From assembly GCF_038246755.1 (NCBI RefSeq), contig NZ_CP134706.1, positions 4,340,001 through 4,404,000 on the forward strand: 64,000 nt of DNA, given 5' to 3'. This DNA comes from Micromonospora sp. FIMYZ51. GTDB taxonomy: Bacteria > Actinomycetota > Actinomycetes > Mycobacteriales > Micromonosporaceae. The notes below the pieces were generated by a model. That model made no database searches and was not told the origin of the DNA. It worked only from the letters and a program-made list of their open reading frames with translations. The position numbers and the translations under genes were made by a program. Positions 49,754 through 56,877 of this stretch are shown piece after piece. The first letter of the stretch is position 1. Every line of letters starts with the position of its first letter.

Positions 49754-50311
49754 TCAGCCCTGCGTACGGTCGTCGATCTCGGTGTCGGACTCGCCGGGAC
49801 GCGCGCCGATCGCCTCCTCGGCGGCCTGCCCGCCGGTGGTCTCGTCACCCAGGTTGAGGCCGCTGCGCGGCAGGCCGGCGAGGTGGGCCGGGTCCGCGTC
49901 CTCGCCCTGCACGGAGCGGGCGTCCTGGGCCAGGTCGGGGATGGTCGACTCGCCGCGTCGCCCACCGACCGCCTCTTCGGCGGCCCAGCCGCCGGTGCTC
50001 TCGTCGCCCAGCGACAGGTCACTGCGGGGCAGACCGGCCAGTTGGGCGGGATCCCGGGTGGGCTGGTCGACGTACTCGGCCCCGGTCTGCGCCGCCGGCC
50101 CGCCCGCCGACTCGCGCCGGCCGACTCCCCGCCCCTGGTAGCGTCCGCCGGATTCGGCCCGCGCGGGGCCTCCGTCCGGTTCCGCCAGTCCGGCGCGACG
50201 CAACATGTCGACAAGTTCGTCGTGCGGCATACCCTCCGGGTCCGGTATCCCGGCACCCCGAGCGATGGATTGCAGCGTCAACAGATCCTGGTCCCGAAAT
50301 GTCTCGGCCAT
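49754..50311 (-). CDS. Hypothetical acidic protein with SAP/Rho-N-like start and duplicated repeat
   Basis: 185 aa from ATG 50311 with GGGGAAG about 9 nt upstream. The N-terminus (DLLTLQSIARGAGIPDPEGM ... DMLRRAGLAE) looks like a small helical SAP/Rho-N-type domain. The rest is disordered with two copies, about 36 residues each, of D-P-A-x-LAGLPRS, LGDE(S/T)TGG, AAEEA(V/I)G and PGES-like text. I do not recognise a function. Convergent with the DadA-like gene. Confidence 0.7.
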   Translation of the reverse strand: MAETFRDQDLLTLQSIARGAGIPDPEGMPHDELVDMLRRAGLAEPDGGPARAESGGRYQGRGVGRRESAGGPAAQTGAEYVDQPTRDPAQLAGLPRSDLSLGDESTGGWAAEEAVGGRRGESTIPDLAQDARSVQGEDADPAHLAGLPRSGLNLGDETTGGQAAEEAIGARPGESDTEIDDRTQG

Positions 50312-50368
50312 GCCGCTGGCTTCCCCACCGGCCCCCGCGAAAACCTGCGGCCTCCGCCCCGGCACCCA

Positions 50369-50437
50369 GCCTCGGGGTCGGCCTCGGTGGTCGGCCTCGG
50401 TGGTCGGCCTCGGGGTCGGCCTCGGGGTCGGCCTCGG
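50369..50437. repeat. 12-13 bp tandem repeat (GCCTCGG core)
   Basis: Six GCCTCGG cores separated by GGTCG or TGGTCG. Immediately after, an 11-bp inverted repeat CGGAATGGCGG / CCGCCATTCCG lies at 50444-50454 and 50474-50484. The block sits upstream of the gene starting at 50311. Confidence 0.7.
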
Positions 50438-50498
50438 TTCCGCCGGAATGGCGGTGTCCCGCCGTCCCGGATGCCGCCATTCCGCCGATCTGGTGTGC

Positions 50499-50788
50499 AG
50501 TCCGACCGCTTGGGCGTCGGCGTGATCCTGCCGCGGCGGCCGGTGTGCCGTACGCGCAACGTGGACGGCGCACCGACACCGCGCTGGAGTTGCTGCCGGA
50601 CCTGCTGGCCGGCAAACCGGTCCAACTGCGCCGCCACCATCCCGATCACGGGTACGCCGCACGACGCGGCCCGGCGACTGGCCGCCTACCACCGCGCCGG
50701 GGCAGACCATCTCGTCATCGGCTTCTCCGGCGGCGACTGGCGGCGACAGTGCGAACTTCTCGCCGAGGCTCGCGCCCTGCTCGACTGA
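50499..50788 (+). pseudogene. Remnant of an LLM-class flavin-dependent oxidoreductase
   Basis: One frame reads RLGVGVILP (like the start of LLM proteins), another TALELLPDLLAGKPVQL, and then AARRLAAYHRAGADHLVIGF and WRRQCELLAEARALLD to a TGA at 50788, which is a typical LLM C-terminus. The pieces are in different frames and far shorter than the usual 280-340 residues, so the gene has an internal deletion and a frameshift. Confidence 0.6.
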
Positions 50789-50909
50789 ACGCCGCCCCGC
50801 AGAGCGGGCAACGCTCCTGCTGCCCGCTGTGGTCACGCTCGGAGCGTCGGGCGGCGAGGGTCAGCCGGTTGCGGATCTGAGCCAGCGACAGGAACGGCGC
50901 GGTCACCAC
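50715..50909 (-). CDS. Small ORF with CPLCG motif, directly after an XRE regulator gene
   Basis: 64 codons; GTG 50909 follows the upstream stop with no gap. TAPFLSLAQIRNRLTLAARR and ERCPLCGAAFSRAG look protein-like; the last 20 residues are Arg-rich and overlap the LLM remnant on the other strand, so the true gene may be truncated. A coupled partner of the XRE regulator is possible. Start and C-terminus are uncertain. Confidence 0.4.
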   Translation of the reverse strand: MVTAPFLSLAQIRNRLTLAARRSERDHSGQQERCPLCGAAFSRAGREPRREVRTVAASRRRRSR

Positions 50910-52091
50910 TCACACCAACCCGAGACCCAGGGCCAGTTCGGCGATCGTCGCCGGGGCGTGCGGATCCCGGGCCACCTGGGCAACCAGGTCCCGGCCCGCC
51001 GGCCGACGACGCACCTCGTACGGCGCGACGACCTCCGCCGCAAGCAACACCCGCGCCGCGTTGCCCGGATCATCGGTGTGCAGGTACGCACGCGCCGCGT
51101 CGATCAGATGCGCCGCCCGATGCTCCACCGGCAACAACCGCCACCCGTCCCGCCGGACCGCCTTCTCGTGCCACGCGACCGCCGCCGACCCGTCACCCGA
51201 CTCGACGGCGGCAGCACAGCGGGCCAGCGCGACAGCGGTCGGCCCGAACGCCGTCCGGTGCAGGTCGTGCCCGTCCCCGACCCGGGCCGCCAGCTCAGCG
51301 GCCTCGTCCAGCAGGTCACCGGAGGCACGTTCGTCACCGCACCGGGCCGCCACCAGCCCCGCCTGCACCAGCAACGCCCCACACAACGACAACTCCGGTG
51401 GAGAACCGCTGTCGAGATCGGCCGGTGCGATCCGGTACGCCGCCGCCAGCAACACCGACCGGGTCCACGCCGACGCGCGTAGCACCTGACCGAGTTGCAC
51501 CGCCGCAGCCGCCACCAACACCGGATCACCGGCTGCGGCAGCCACCGCCCGATCCGCCGCCAACCAGGCCAGATCCGAATCGTCCAGCTTCACCAGCAGC
51601 GCCGCCGTCACCCGGTACGCCTCCACCACCGCCACCCGACCCGCCACCGGATCGCGGACGTAGGCGCGCTGCACATCGCTGAGCAGCCTCGGCAACAGCT
51701 CGACCACCTGCGGATACCGGGCATACTGGTAGGCGGTCCAGACGTACCCGACCTGTCGGGTGAGACGTTCCACCGGCACCACCGGCGCGGGCCGATCACG
51801 CACCATCTCGTACGCCGACAACGCTGCCCGGACCCGCACGAGGTCCTCGCTCTGCTCGCCCGCGTCGACGGGCTGCGCGTCGCGACCGAGCAGCGTCGCG
51901 GCATCGACCCGCAGCACGGCGGCGATGTCGCGGATCGTCGACACCCGCTCCAGGCTGCGGACGCCACGCTCGACTTTGTCGACCCAACTCTTCGACTTGC
52001 CGAGACGGTCGGCGAACGACTGCTGCGACAGCCCCCGCCGCACCCGCAGGTACGCCACCCGCCGGCCGATCGGCACCCGGTCACCGCCCAT
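50910..52091 (-). CDS. XRE-family regulator with helical (TPR-like) C-terminal sensor, copy 1
   Basis: 393 aa from ATG 52091 (GGGGGG 6 nt upstream; GTG 52112 also in frame). The HTH is GRRVAYLRVRRGLSQQSFAD, RLGKSKSWVDKVERGVR. The remaining 300 residues are Ala/Leu-rich helical hairpins (LLVQAGLVAARCGDERASGD) as in Rgg/PlcR-like or Streptomyces XRE-TPR regulators that bind peptides or small ligands. Two similar genes follow at 53236 and 54616 on the same strand. Confidence 0.85.
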   Translation of the reverse strand: MGGDRVPIGRRVAYLRVRRGLSQQSFADRLGKSKSWVDKVERGVRSLERVSTIRDIAAVLRVDAATLLGRDAQPVDAGEQSEDLVRVRAALSAYEMVRDRPAPVVPVERLTRQVGYVWTAYQYARYPQVVELLPRLLSDVQRAYVRDPVAGRVAVVEAYRVTAALLVKLDDSDLAWLAADRAVAAAAGDPVLVAAAAVQLGQVLRASAWTRSVLLAAAYRIAPADLDSGSPPELSLCGALLVQAGLVAARCGDERASGDLLDEAAELAARVGDGHDLHRTAFGPTAVALARCAAAVESGDGSAAVAWHEKAVRRDGWRLLPVEHRAAHLIDAARAYLHTDDPGNAARVLLAAEVVAPYEVRRRPAGRDLVAQVARDPHAPATIAELALGLGLV

Positions 52092-52473
52092 CCGGCACCC
52101 CCCAGTGACCACGGTTCACCGGAACCCGAAGCCGATCCCGACACGGCAGATCCGCCCCACATCGACAGACCCGCCGCCGCCTCCGCCACGACCACACCGG
52201 CCGATGCCCGGTAGGTGTCATCGCAGGCGCTGACCACCACGATGGTCTGGTCACCATGCCTCCCGCCGACGCTCCGAGACGCCGTGGGCACCCGGCCAGC
52301 CACGTGCAACGACGGGGCACCCACGGCAGGGAGACCCGGCCGCCAAGCTGGGCACCCCCAGAAGCAACTTAAGACGCAATGTGCGCAGGGTCAACACTGA
52401 CAGCACATAGCGTTGCAAGTTTCGGCGGCGGCGTGATCTGCTTATCCCAGCCGCCAAGCTGGGAGCACCACCT
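52092..52473. other. 382-bp intergenic region with a repeated 14-mer before the GntR gene
   Basis: GCCGCCAAGCTGGG occurs at 52339-52352 and again at 52450-52463. The second copy forms CCCAGC-CGCCAA-GCTGGG, a 6-bp hairpin or operator just upstream of the GntR start. AT-rich text at 52360-52440 could be the promoter. I see no convincing gene; a minus-strand frame over 52092-52324 lacks a start with a binding site. Confidence 0.5.
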
Positions 52474-52707
52474 ATGTCAGAAGCCGCATATCTGAAGGTC
52501 GCCCGCGACATCCGCGAGCAGGTCAGCTCCGGCCAGCTGAAGCCGGGCGACCAACTGCCGTCCTTCGCCGCCCTCTGCGAGCAGTACGACGTGAGCAACA
52601 CCGTCATCCGCGCCGCCATGCTCATCCTCAAAGCCGAAGGACTCATCGACGGCCGACAGGGCAAGGGCGTATACATCGCGGACCCACTCCCCGGAGCACC
52701 CCGGTAA
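52474..52707 (+). CDS. Minimal GntR-type winged-helix protein
   Basis: 77 aa from ATG 52474. AYLKVARDIREQVSSGQLKP, GDQLPSFAALCEQYDVSNTV and GLIDGRQGKGVYIADP are the full GntR winged HTH with nothing after it. Stand-alone GntR wings of this size are common in Micromonosporaceae and in mobile-element control regions. The repeated GCCGCCAAGCTGGG motif upstream is a candidate autoregulatory site. Confidence 0.88.
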   Translation: MSEAAYLKVARDIREQVSSGQLKPGDQLPSFAALCEQYDVSNTVIRAAMLILKAEGLIDGRQGKGVYIADPLPGAPR

Positions 52708-52779
52708 CGACCTGGCCGACCGGTGGTCAAGATCCGGCAGCCCAACCCGGTACGCGGGGCCAGCAGCACCCGCACCCGG

Positions 52780-52950
52780 TCACCGCTCACGACGCCGCTG
52801 CCGATCAGGGATGGCCTGGGTCGTGTCGTCAAGGGGCGTACGCTCCGCCTCCGCCTGGTCCAGGATCCGCTGCTTGGCGGCTTCGTGCTCGGCAGCCTGA
52901 ATGGCAGGCCCACGCTTCGGTCGATCGGCGTCACGGTCACGCTTGCTCAC
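52780..52950 (-). CDS. Small charged protein (56 aa), coupled to the preceding small ORF
   Basis: GTG 52950 overlaps the stop of the 57-codon ORF by GTGA, with AAGGGA further upstream. The product, SKRDRDADRPKRGPAIQAAE then HEAAKQRILDQAEAERTP, is a charged amphipathic helix with a basic tail. I do not recognise it. Coupling and helix-like composition support a real gene; the codon bias is only moderate. Confidence 0.5.
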   Translation of the reverse strand: MSKRDRDADRPKRGPAIQAAEHEAAKQRILDQAEAERTPLDDTTQAIPDRQRRRER

Positions 52951-53120
52951 CGCGCTGGTCCCTTCTCGCGCAGACCGCTGGCGCGAGGTGTCAGCCGAGC
53001 CCTGACAAACGCCAGCTCATGACTCAGGGTGTGTTGCGCGGCGCGGCCCGGAGCCTGAGTCATGGGCTGGCGGTGCTTTCGGCGTCGCATCGGTCGGGAC
53101 GCCCAGCAGACGAGCATCAT
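52947..53120 (-). CDS. Small ORF (57 aa) with RBS and start inside a hairpin
   Basis: ATG 53120 with a perfect AAGGAGG (53129-53135) 8 nt upstream. The product is Arg-rich (RPMRRRKHRQPMTQAPGRAA ... LREKGPAR), with no known domain. The ribosome binding site and start lie in a stem-loop (53110-53160), and a 19-bp inverted repeat (53010-53072) lies within the frame, so the ORF may be a regulatory leader for the 56-aa gene rather than a functional protein. Confidence 0.45.
   Translation of the reverse strand: MMLVCWASRPMRRRKHRQPMTQAPGRAAQHTLSHELAFVRARLTPRASGLREKGPAR
53010..53072. repeat. 19-bp inverted repeat
   Basis: CGCCAGCTCATGACTCAGG (53010-53028) and CCTGAGTCATGGGCTGGCG (53054-53072) pair with one mismatch (G-U in RNA), loop 25 nt and GC-rich. 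Confidence 0.75.
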
Positions 53121-53160
53121 CGGTGTCGCCTCCTTGATGTGAGGCGGCGGCGATGCTCGT
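53110..53160 (-). promoter_or_regulatory. Stem-loop sequestering a ribosome binding site and start codon
   Basis: On the minus strand the outer stem is ACGAGCATC / GATGCTCGT (9 bp, perfect), and its 3' arm contains the second ATG of the 57-codon ORF. The inner stem is CGCCTC / GAGGCG, whose 3' arm is part of AAGGAGGCG. This is the layout of a translational on/off switch. The ligand or trigger is unknown. Confidence 0.55.
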
Positions 53161-53235
53161 GGGACCGATGGAGGAAGGCACCGCCGCCGCACTTGAATCG
53201 TCAGCGACAGTTGGTGCCTGTTTCATAACAGGTTG

Positions 53236-54429
53236 TTAGGTTGTGCTGGCATCGGGGTCGAGCGGGTCGATGCCGAGCCGCGCCGCCAGGTCGCGCAGTT
53301 CTGCGGATCCACGGCGTCGAGCGTCACGCACCATTTGGCCGGTGATCTCCTTGACCATCGCCCTGGATCGCAGTTCATGGGCGGAGATGTCGTCTGCTGC
53401 CAGGAACTGCCGCACCGCCTTGTCGGGATCGCCAGCCATGAAGTGGCCCCGACCAGCATCGATGTGCAGCCGGGTCCGACGCTGAGCGTTGCGCAGAGCA
53501 GCCCGGTCGACCTTCCGGGCATACTCTGGCGCTCGTTCCGGCTCACCATTTTCCAACGCGATGGCCACCCGCCACGTCGCTACGTTCGCCGGCCCAAACT
53601 CCATCCGCCACCGATCCGGGCCGTCCGCCCGACGCAGCGCACCCTCGGCCTCGGCGTAATGAGCGGCAGCATCATCACCACGCCCCAGCGACGCGGCGGA
53701 GATTGCCGCGTGCAGGTGCAACAGCCCGTACCAGGAGGCCATGCTCCCGGTTGCCGTGTCGCCGACCTGCTCGGCAGCAGCCGCAGCCAGGGTCAGGGAG
53801 CGGCGCTGCGACCCGCCGGTCAGGGCGACCTGTGCGGTGGCAAAGTCGGCCGCCGCGATCTCGTCGGGTTCACCGAGCAGCCCGGCCGCGAGCTGGGCGC
53901 GTTCGGCAAGGCGCATCGACAGGTCCACGTGACCGAGGCTCTTCATGCCGGTCGCGCCCGCGAACGCCGCCTTCACGAACAGCGCCAACCCCTGCCGCTC
54001 GGTGCGAGGCTCGGCGGCGAGATGCCGGGTGGCCGCGATCAGGCCAGGCAGCAGCGCGGCATACGCCACGTAATCGCAGGCCATCCGCGTCCGCATCACC
54101 TCTTCGGCACGACGGGCGACGTCGTCGAGGTCCGGCGGCGGCCCGTCCGGATCATCGTCGAGTGCCCGCCGGATCCCAGGCGCGGCACTGTAGATCGCCA
54201 ACTCGGAGGCGTCCCGAGGCTGGACTGGCTGAGCGGTGAGGTCTTCGACCCGTACACCCAACGCAGTGGCCAGGGCGATGATGAGGCTCCGCTTCGTGAC
54301 GGCGCGCTTGCCGCCTTCGATCATCGTGATGTAAGCAGCGGAAACGCCGACCCGATCGGCAAGCTGTTGCTGGGTCATCCCGGCAGTAGCTCGCCACCGG
54401 GCGATTCGGAGTCCGATGTAGTCCGCCAT
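53236..54429 (-). CDS. XRE-family regulator with helical C-terminal sensor, copy 2
   Basis: 397 aa from ATG 54429 with GGGAGG 5 nt upstream. The HTH is GLRIARWRATAGMTQQQLAD, RVGVSAAYITMIEGGKR. The remainder is helical TPR-like (ASWYGLLHLHAAISAASLGR). The small ORFs at 52947-53120 and 52780-52950 follow on the same strand and may form an operon with it. Confidence 0.87.
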   Translation of the reverse strand: MADYIGLRIARWRATAGMTQQQLADRVGVSAAYITMIEGGKRAVTKRSLIIALATALGVRVEDLTAQPVQPRDASELAIYSAAPGIRRALDDDPDGPPPDLDDVARRAEEVMRTRMACDYVAYAALLPGLIAATRHLAAEPRTERQGLALFVKAAFAGATGMKSLGHVDLSMRLAERAQLAAGLLGEPDEIAAADFATAQVALTGGSQRRSLTLAAAAAEQVGDTATGSMASWYGLLHLHAAISAASLGRGDDAAAHYAEAEGALRRADGPDRWRMEFGPANVATWRVAIALENGEPERAPEYARKVDRAALRNAQRRTRLHIDAGRGHFMAGDPDKAVRQFLAADDISAHELRSRAMVKEITGQMVRDARRRGSAELRDLAARLGIDPLDPDASTT

Positions 54430-54615
54430 AGTGCCCTCCCACACGAGGGATGCCCGACATCGACTCGGTCCGGCACAGTAATGCGCACGGTACGCGCTGT
54501 GACCGATGCCTGCTACTCCGCCCCACGTAAGGGAGCATGGCAGCCTCCCAGGTAGCGGCTGGTCCCGAATCGGCCGGGGCCGGTTGCGCCCGCCGACAGC
54601 GCTAGCGTGAGAGGG

Positions 54616-55815
54616 CTACCCCGTCATTCCAATGGCGAGAGCCAACTCCCGTGCGTCCTCACCGATCGTTCCCGGTCGGTTCGACAGTTCAAGTGCGGCA
54701 GAGCGGGCGTACGGGTGGTGCCGCACGGTGTCGACGCTCTCCCGCAGTGCCCGCCCGAGCAGATGCACCGCCGCGACCTCTCCCCGCGCCAGCATGTGTG
54801 CCCGAGCCGCTTCGATCAGCGCGCCAGCCCGCCGGGTGTGTGAGGGCAGTGCGCGGTAGTCAGTGGTGTCGGCTCGCCGCACGGCTTCGCCCGGCCGACA
54901 CAGGTCCGTCTCGATGGTGACCGCGTACGCCGCGCAGGCCGCCGGCCCGAACATCAACCACGGATGGGCGTAGCTGCTGCCGAGGCGACCCGCAGCCGAA
55001 TCTGCGGCATCCCACGCACGCCAGGCCCGCCCCGCCCGACCAGCCTTGCTGTGGGCCAACGCGATGCCGAGTTGCGTCTGGCCCCACCGCGCCAACTGCT
55101 CGTCACCAGCCGCCGGGTCGACCAGCCCAGCGACATCGACCAGCACCTGCTCGGCGGCGTCGGTCTGGTTGGCCCCCCGGTAGACGTGGGCGTAGTACCA
55201 GGCGGCAACCGCCATCGCGGCGGGGTCGTCAGCCTCCTGAGCCGCAAGCATTCCTCGGTCGGCGGCAAGCCACACCAGCTCCGGGTACGGCTGGTGGGCC
55301 AGGTACAACTGCACCAGGTGGTAGACCCGCGCCAACTCGACAAGCGCCTGCCGACGGGCCGCACCGTCCAACCGTCGGGCGCTACGTTGCGCATCCCCCA
55401 ACAATCCGGGAAGCACCGCCGCCACCGCCGTACGCTCGGTTGTCGACCGATGCCACAGAGCCCACGCCTGGTCAACCAGCGCTCGCAGCACCTCGACCGG
55501 CGTCACCGCGCCGACCGGCACGGAAGCACGCCGCATGGCGGCTCCCACCTTGCCGACATCGGAATGCCCGGCGCTGGTCACCGACGCCACCGGCAACGAC
55601 TGATCACCGGTCAACTCGGCAAGATCGGAAATGTCGAGCACCTCCGCCAACCGCAGCAGCATCGGTAGACGAGGCGGAAGAAGGCGGCCATTCTCCAGAG
55701 CCTTGACCCACTCCGCGCTGCGTCCGACAAGCCCGCCAAGGACCGGCCGAGTCTTTCCCGCACGCTCGCGATACGCACGAAGACGCGCACCAAAGGTTGC
55801 CGGATCGGTCACCAT
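54616..55815 (-). CDS. XRE-family regulator with helical C-terminal sensor, copy 3
   Basis: 399 aa from ATG 55815; GTG 55812 has the better spacing to GGGAGG. The HTH is FGARLRAYRERAGKTRPVLG, GLVGRSAEWVKALENGR, then a 300-residue helical sensor (LVELARVYHLVQLYLAHQPY). The sequence CCGCTACCTGGGAGGC in front of the start also occurs at 54543-54558 in the leader of copy 2, suggesting duplication. Confidence 0.87.
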   Translation of the reverse strand: MVTDPATFGARLRAYRERAGKTRPVLGGLVGRSAEWVKALENGRLLPPRLPMLLRLAEVLDISDLAELTGDQSLPVASVTSAGHSDVGKVGAAMRRASVPVGAVTPVEVLRALVDQAWALWHRSTTERTAVAAVLPGLLGDAQRSARRLDGAARRQALVELARVYHLVQLYLAHQPYPELVWLAADRGMLAAQEADDPAAMAVAAWYYAHVYRGANQTDAAEQVLVDVAGLVDPAAGDEQLARWGQTQLGIALAHSKAGRAGRAWRAWDAADSAAGRLGSSYAHPWLMFGPAACAAYAVTIETDLCRPGEAVRRADTTDYRALPSHTRRAGALIEAARAHMLARGEVAAVHLLGRALRESVDTVRHHPYARSAALELSNRPGTIGEDARELALAIGMTG

Positions 55816-56015
55816 CGCCTCCCAGGTAGCGGTCTGGGCGGCGGACCGCTGGACGCTACGACCAGCAGACCGCCACAGTCGACGGTACGCGCATCGCCCA
55901 CCCCGATGCGCCCCGGCGCGACGGTGACGACCGGCCCAGAGCACCGGCTGGACCAAGAAGTTGCACCAGTGCCGGTCGCAGGCCCGAAATGGCCCGACGC
56001 GCGTTGGGAAAGGTC

Positions 56016-56510
56016 TCAATGGGTAGCTGATCCTGAGCGCCTGTACTCCTGCCAGCGAGAGCTTAGGTCGTCCCAAATTTTTTGGTATTGATCGAACAAC
56101 TCCCGCACTTTTTCTACTTCGATCTGACCTGGCTGAGTCGATGCGATGTAGTACATAACGTCATCCCTCAGTCGGTAGAATCTGTACTGACTCTCCTCCA
56201 TCAGCACCCACCGCGCTCGCCATGCGAAGAACGGCTCGACCGTGTTCACCACGGTTGCCACAGCTACCAGCGCAAAGCCGAGCCCTGCCCAGAAGTCGAG
56301 ATCCTGCAATCCGAGAATGATGGTCGATGCGACGGAAAGTGCTACGGCAGCAATCCGCATAATTACCGCCCCTCGCCTGAAAGCCTCCTTCCGCAGCCTG
56401 ACGTAGTCATTGCCACGCTCGATCCGATGCAGAAGATCAAGAGCAAGAGCGAGAGGATCGAGTCCTGGGCCTGCAAATTCCGACTGTATTGGCTCCTGCG
56501 CATTAGGCAT
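56016..56510 (-). CDS. Orphan SLATT/DUF4231-like two-TM protein
   Basis: 164 aa from ATG 56510 (ATG 56534 is also possible; neither has a clear ribosome binding site). After LDPLALALDLLHRIERGNDY a basic RKEAFRRGAV leads into two TM helices (IMRIAAVALSVASTIILGL; FWAGLGFALVAVATVVNTV), then a long amphipathic helix (WVLMEESQYRFYRLRDDVMY). This is the SLATT/DUF4231 design, used as membrane-damaging effector in nucleotide-signalling conflict systems. No cyclase or SLOG partner is adjacent. GC is clearly lower than in neighbours, pointing to recent transfer. Confidence 0.75.
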   Translation of the reverse strand: MPNAQEPIQSEFAGPGLDPLALALDLLHRIERGNDYVRLRKEAFRRGAVIMRIAAVALSVASTIILGLQDLDFWAGLGFALVAVATVVNTVEPFFAWRARWVLMEESQYRFYRLRDDVMYYIASTQPGQIEVEKVRELFDQYQKIWDDLSSRWQEYRRSGSATH

Positions 56511-56619
56511 ACCTGCGCAGCATACTACCTCCATCAATGCGTAAAATAGGTGGTGGCGACTGAGGTCAGGGCCGGGTGATGCGGTGCCTGGGTTGGTAGC
56601 GGGGCGGGGTGGACTGCTC

Positions 56620-56782
56620 GACGAACCCATAGGACACGCCGCCTCCGAGCACCCGCGAAGGCTGCGCTGAGGTCCTCGACGGTCTTCTAGGCGATGGCCG
56701 CGAGGGCCGGGATCGCTTGGTCTCGACGCGCTCGGATCGGGGCTCGCCTGGCAGGTAGCAGGCGGCGAAGTCTTCGAGGTGC
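56620..56782 (-). pseudogene. Probable remnant of a type I restriction N-6 DNA methylase (HsdM) C-terminus
   Basis: One frame reads HLEDFAACYLPGEPRSERVE, resembling the conserved FVACY...R.ERVESDRF segment of HsdM-like methylases. After a shift another frame reads IPALAAIA, a stop, and KTVEDLSAAFAG, like the C-terminal helix of that family. Short and frameshifted; recognition is from memory and tentative. Confidence 0.4.
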
Positions 56783-56829
56783 TAACGGCGCAGCGGGTTC
56801 TACTGGGCGTGGAGTGGACCTCGAGTATG

Positions 56830-56861
56830 GAGCGGGCGAGATCGATTGATCTCGCCCGCTC
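56830..56861. terminator. Strong hairpin downstream of the GH43 gene
   Basis: Perfect 14-bp stem GAGCGGGCGAGATC / GATCTCGCCCGCTC with a GATT loop, 16 nt past the stop codon. A factor-independent type terminator without a clear T-tract, common in actinomycetes. Confidence 0.75.
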
Positions 56862-56877
56862 GCTGTGTTTCGGCTGG

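Larger units (their letters stand above)
56511..56877. other. 367-bp region with remnants and a terminator
   Basis: It holds the probable HsdM remnant (about 56620-56782, minus) and the terminator at 56830-56861. A frame extending the SLATT gene to 56630 has no supporting start signal. No other gene is apparent. Confidence 0.5.

Noticed and set aside
52092..52324. Minus-strand ORF entering the XRE copy 1 gene
   Set aside because: Part of its peptide looks protein-like, but it lacks a binding site and continues as a shadow through the XRE gene.
50900..56500. Integrative conjugative element
   Set aside because: A small GntR protein and XRE regulators are present, but no integrase, excisionase, FtsK-like translocase, Rep gene, tRNA or att-like direct repeats were seen.
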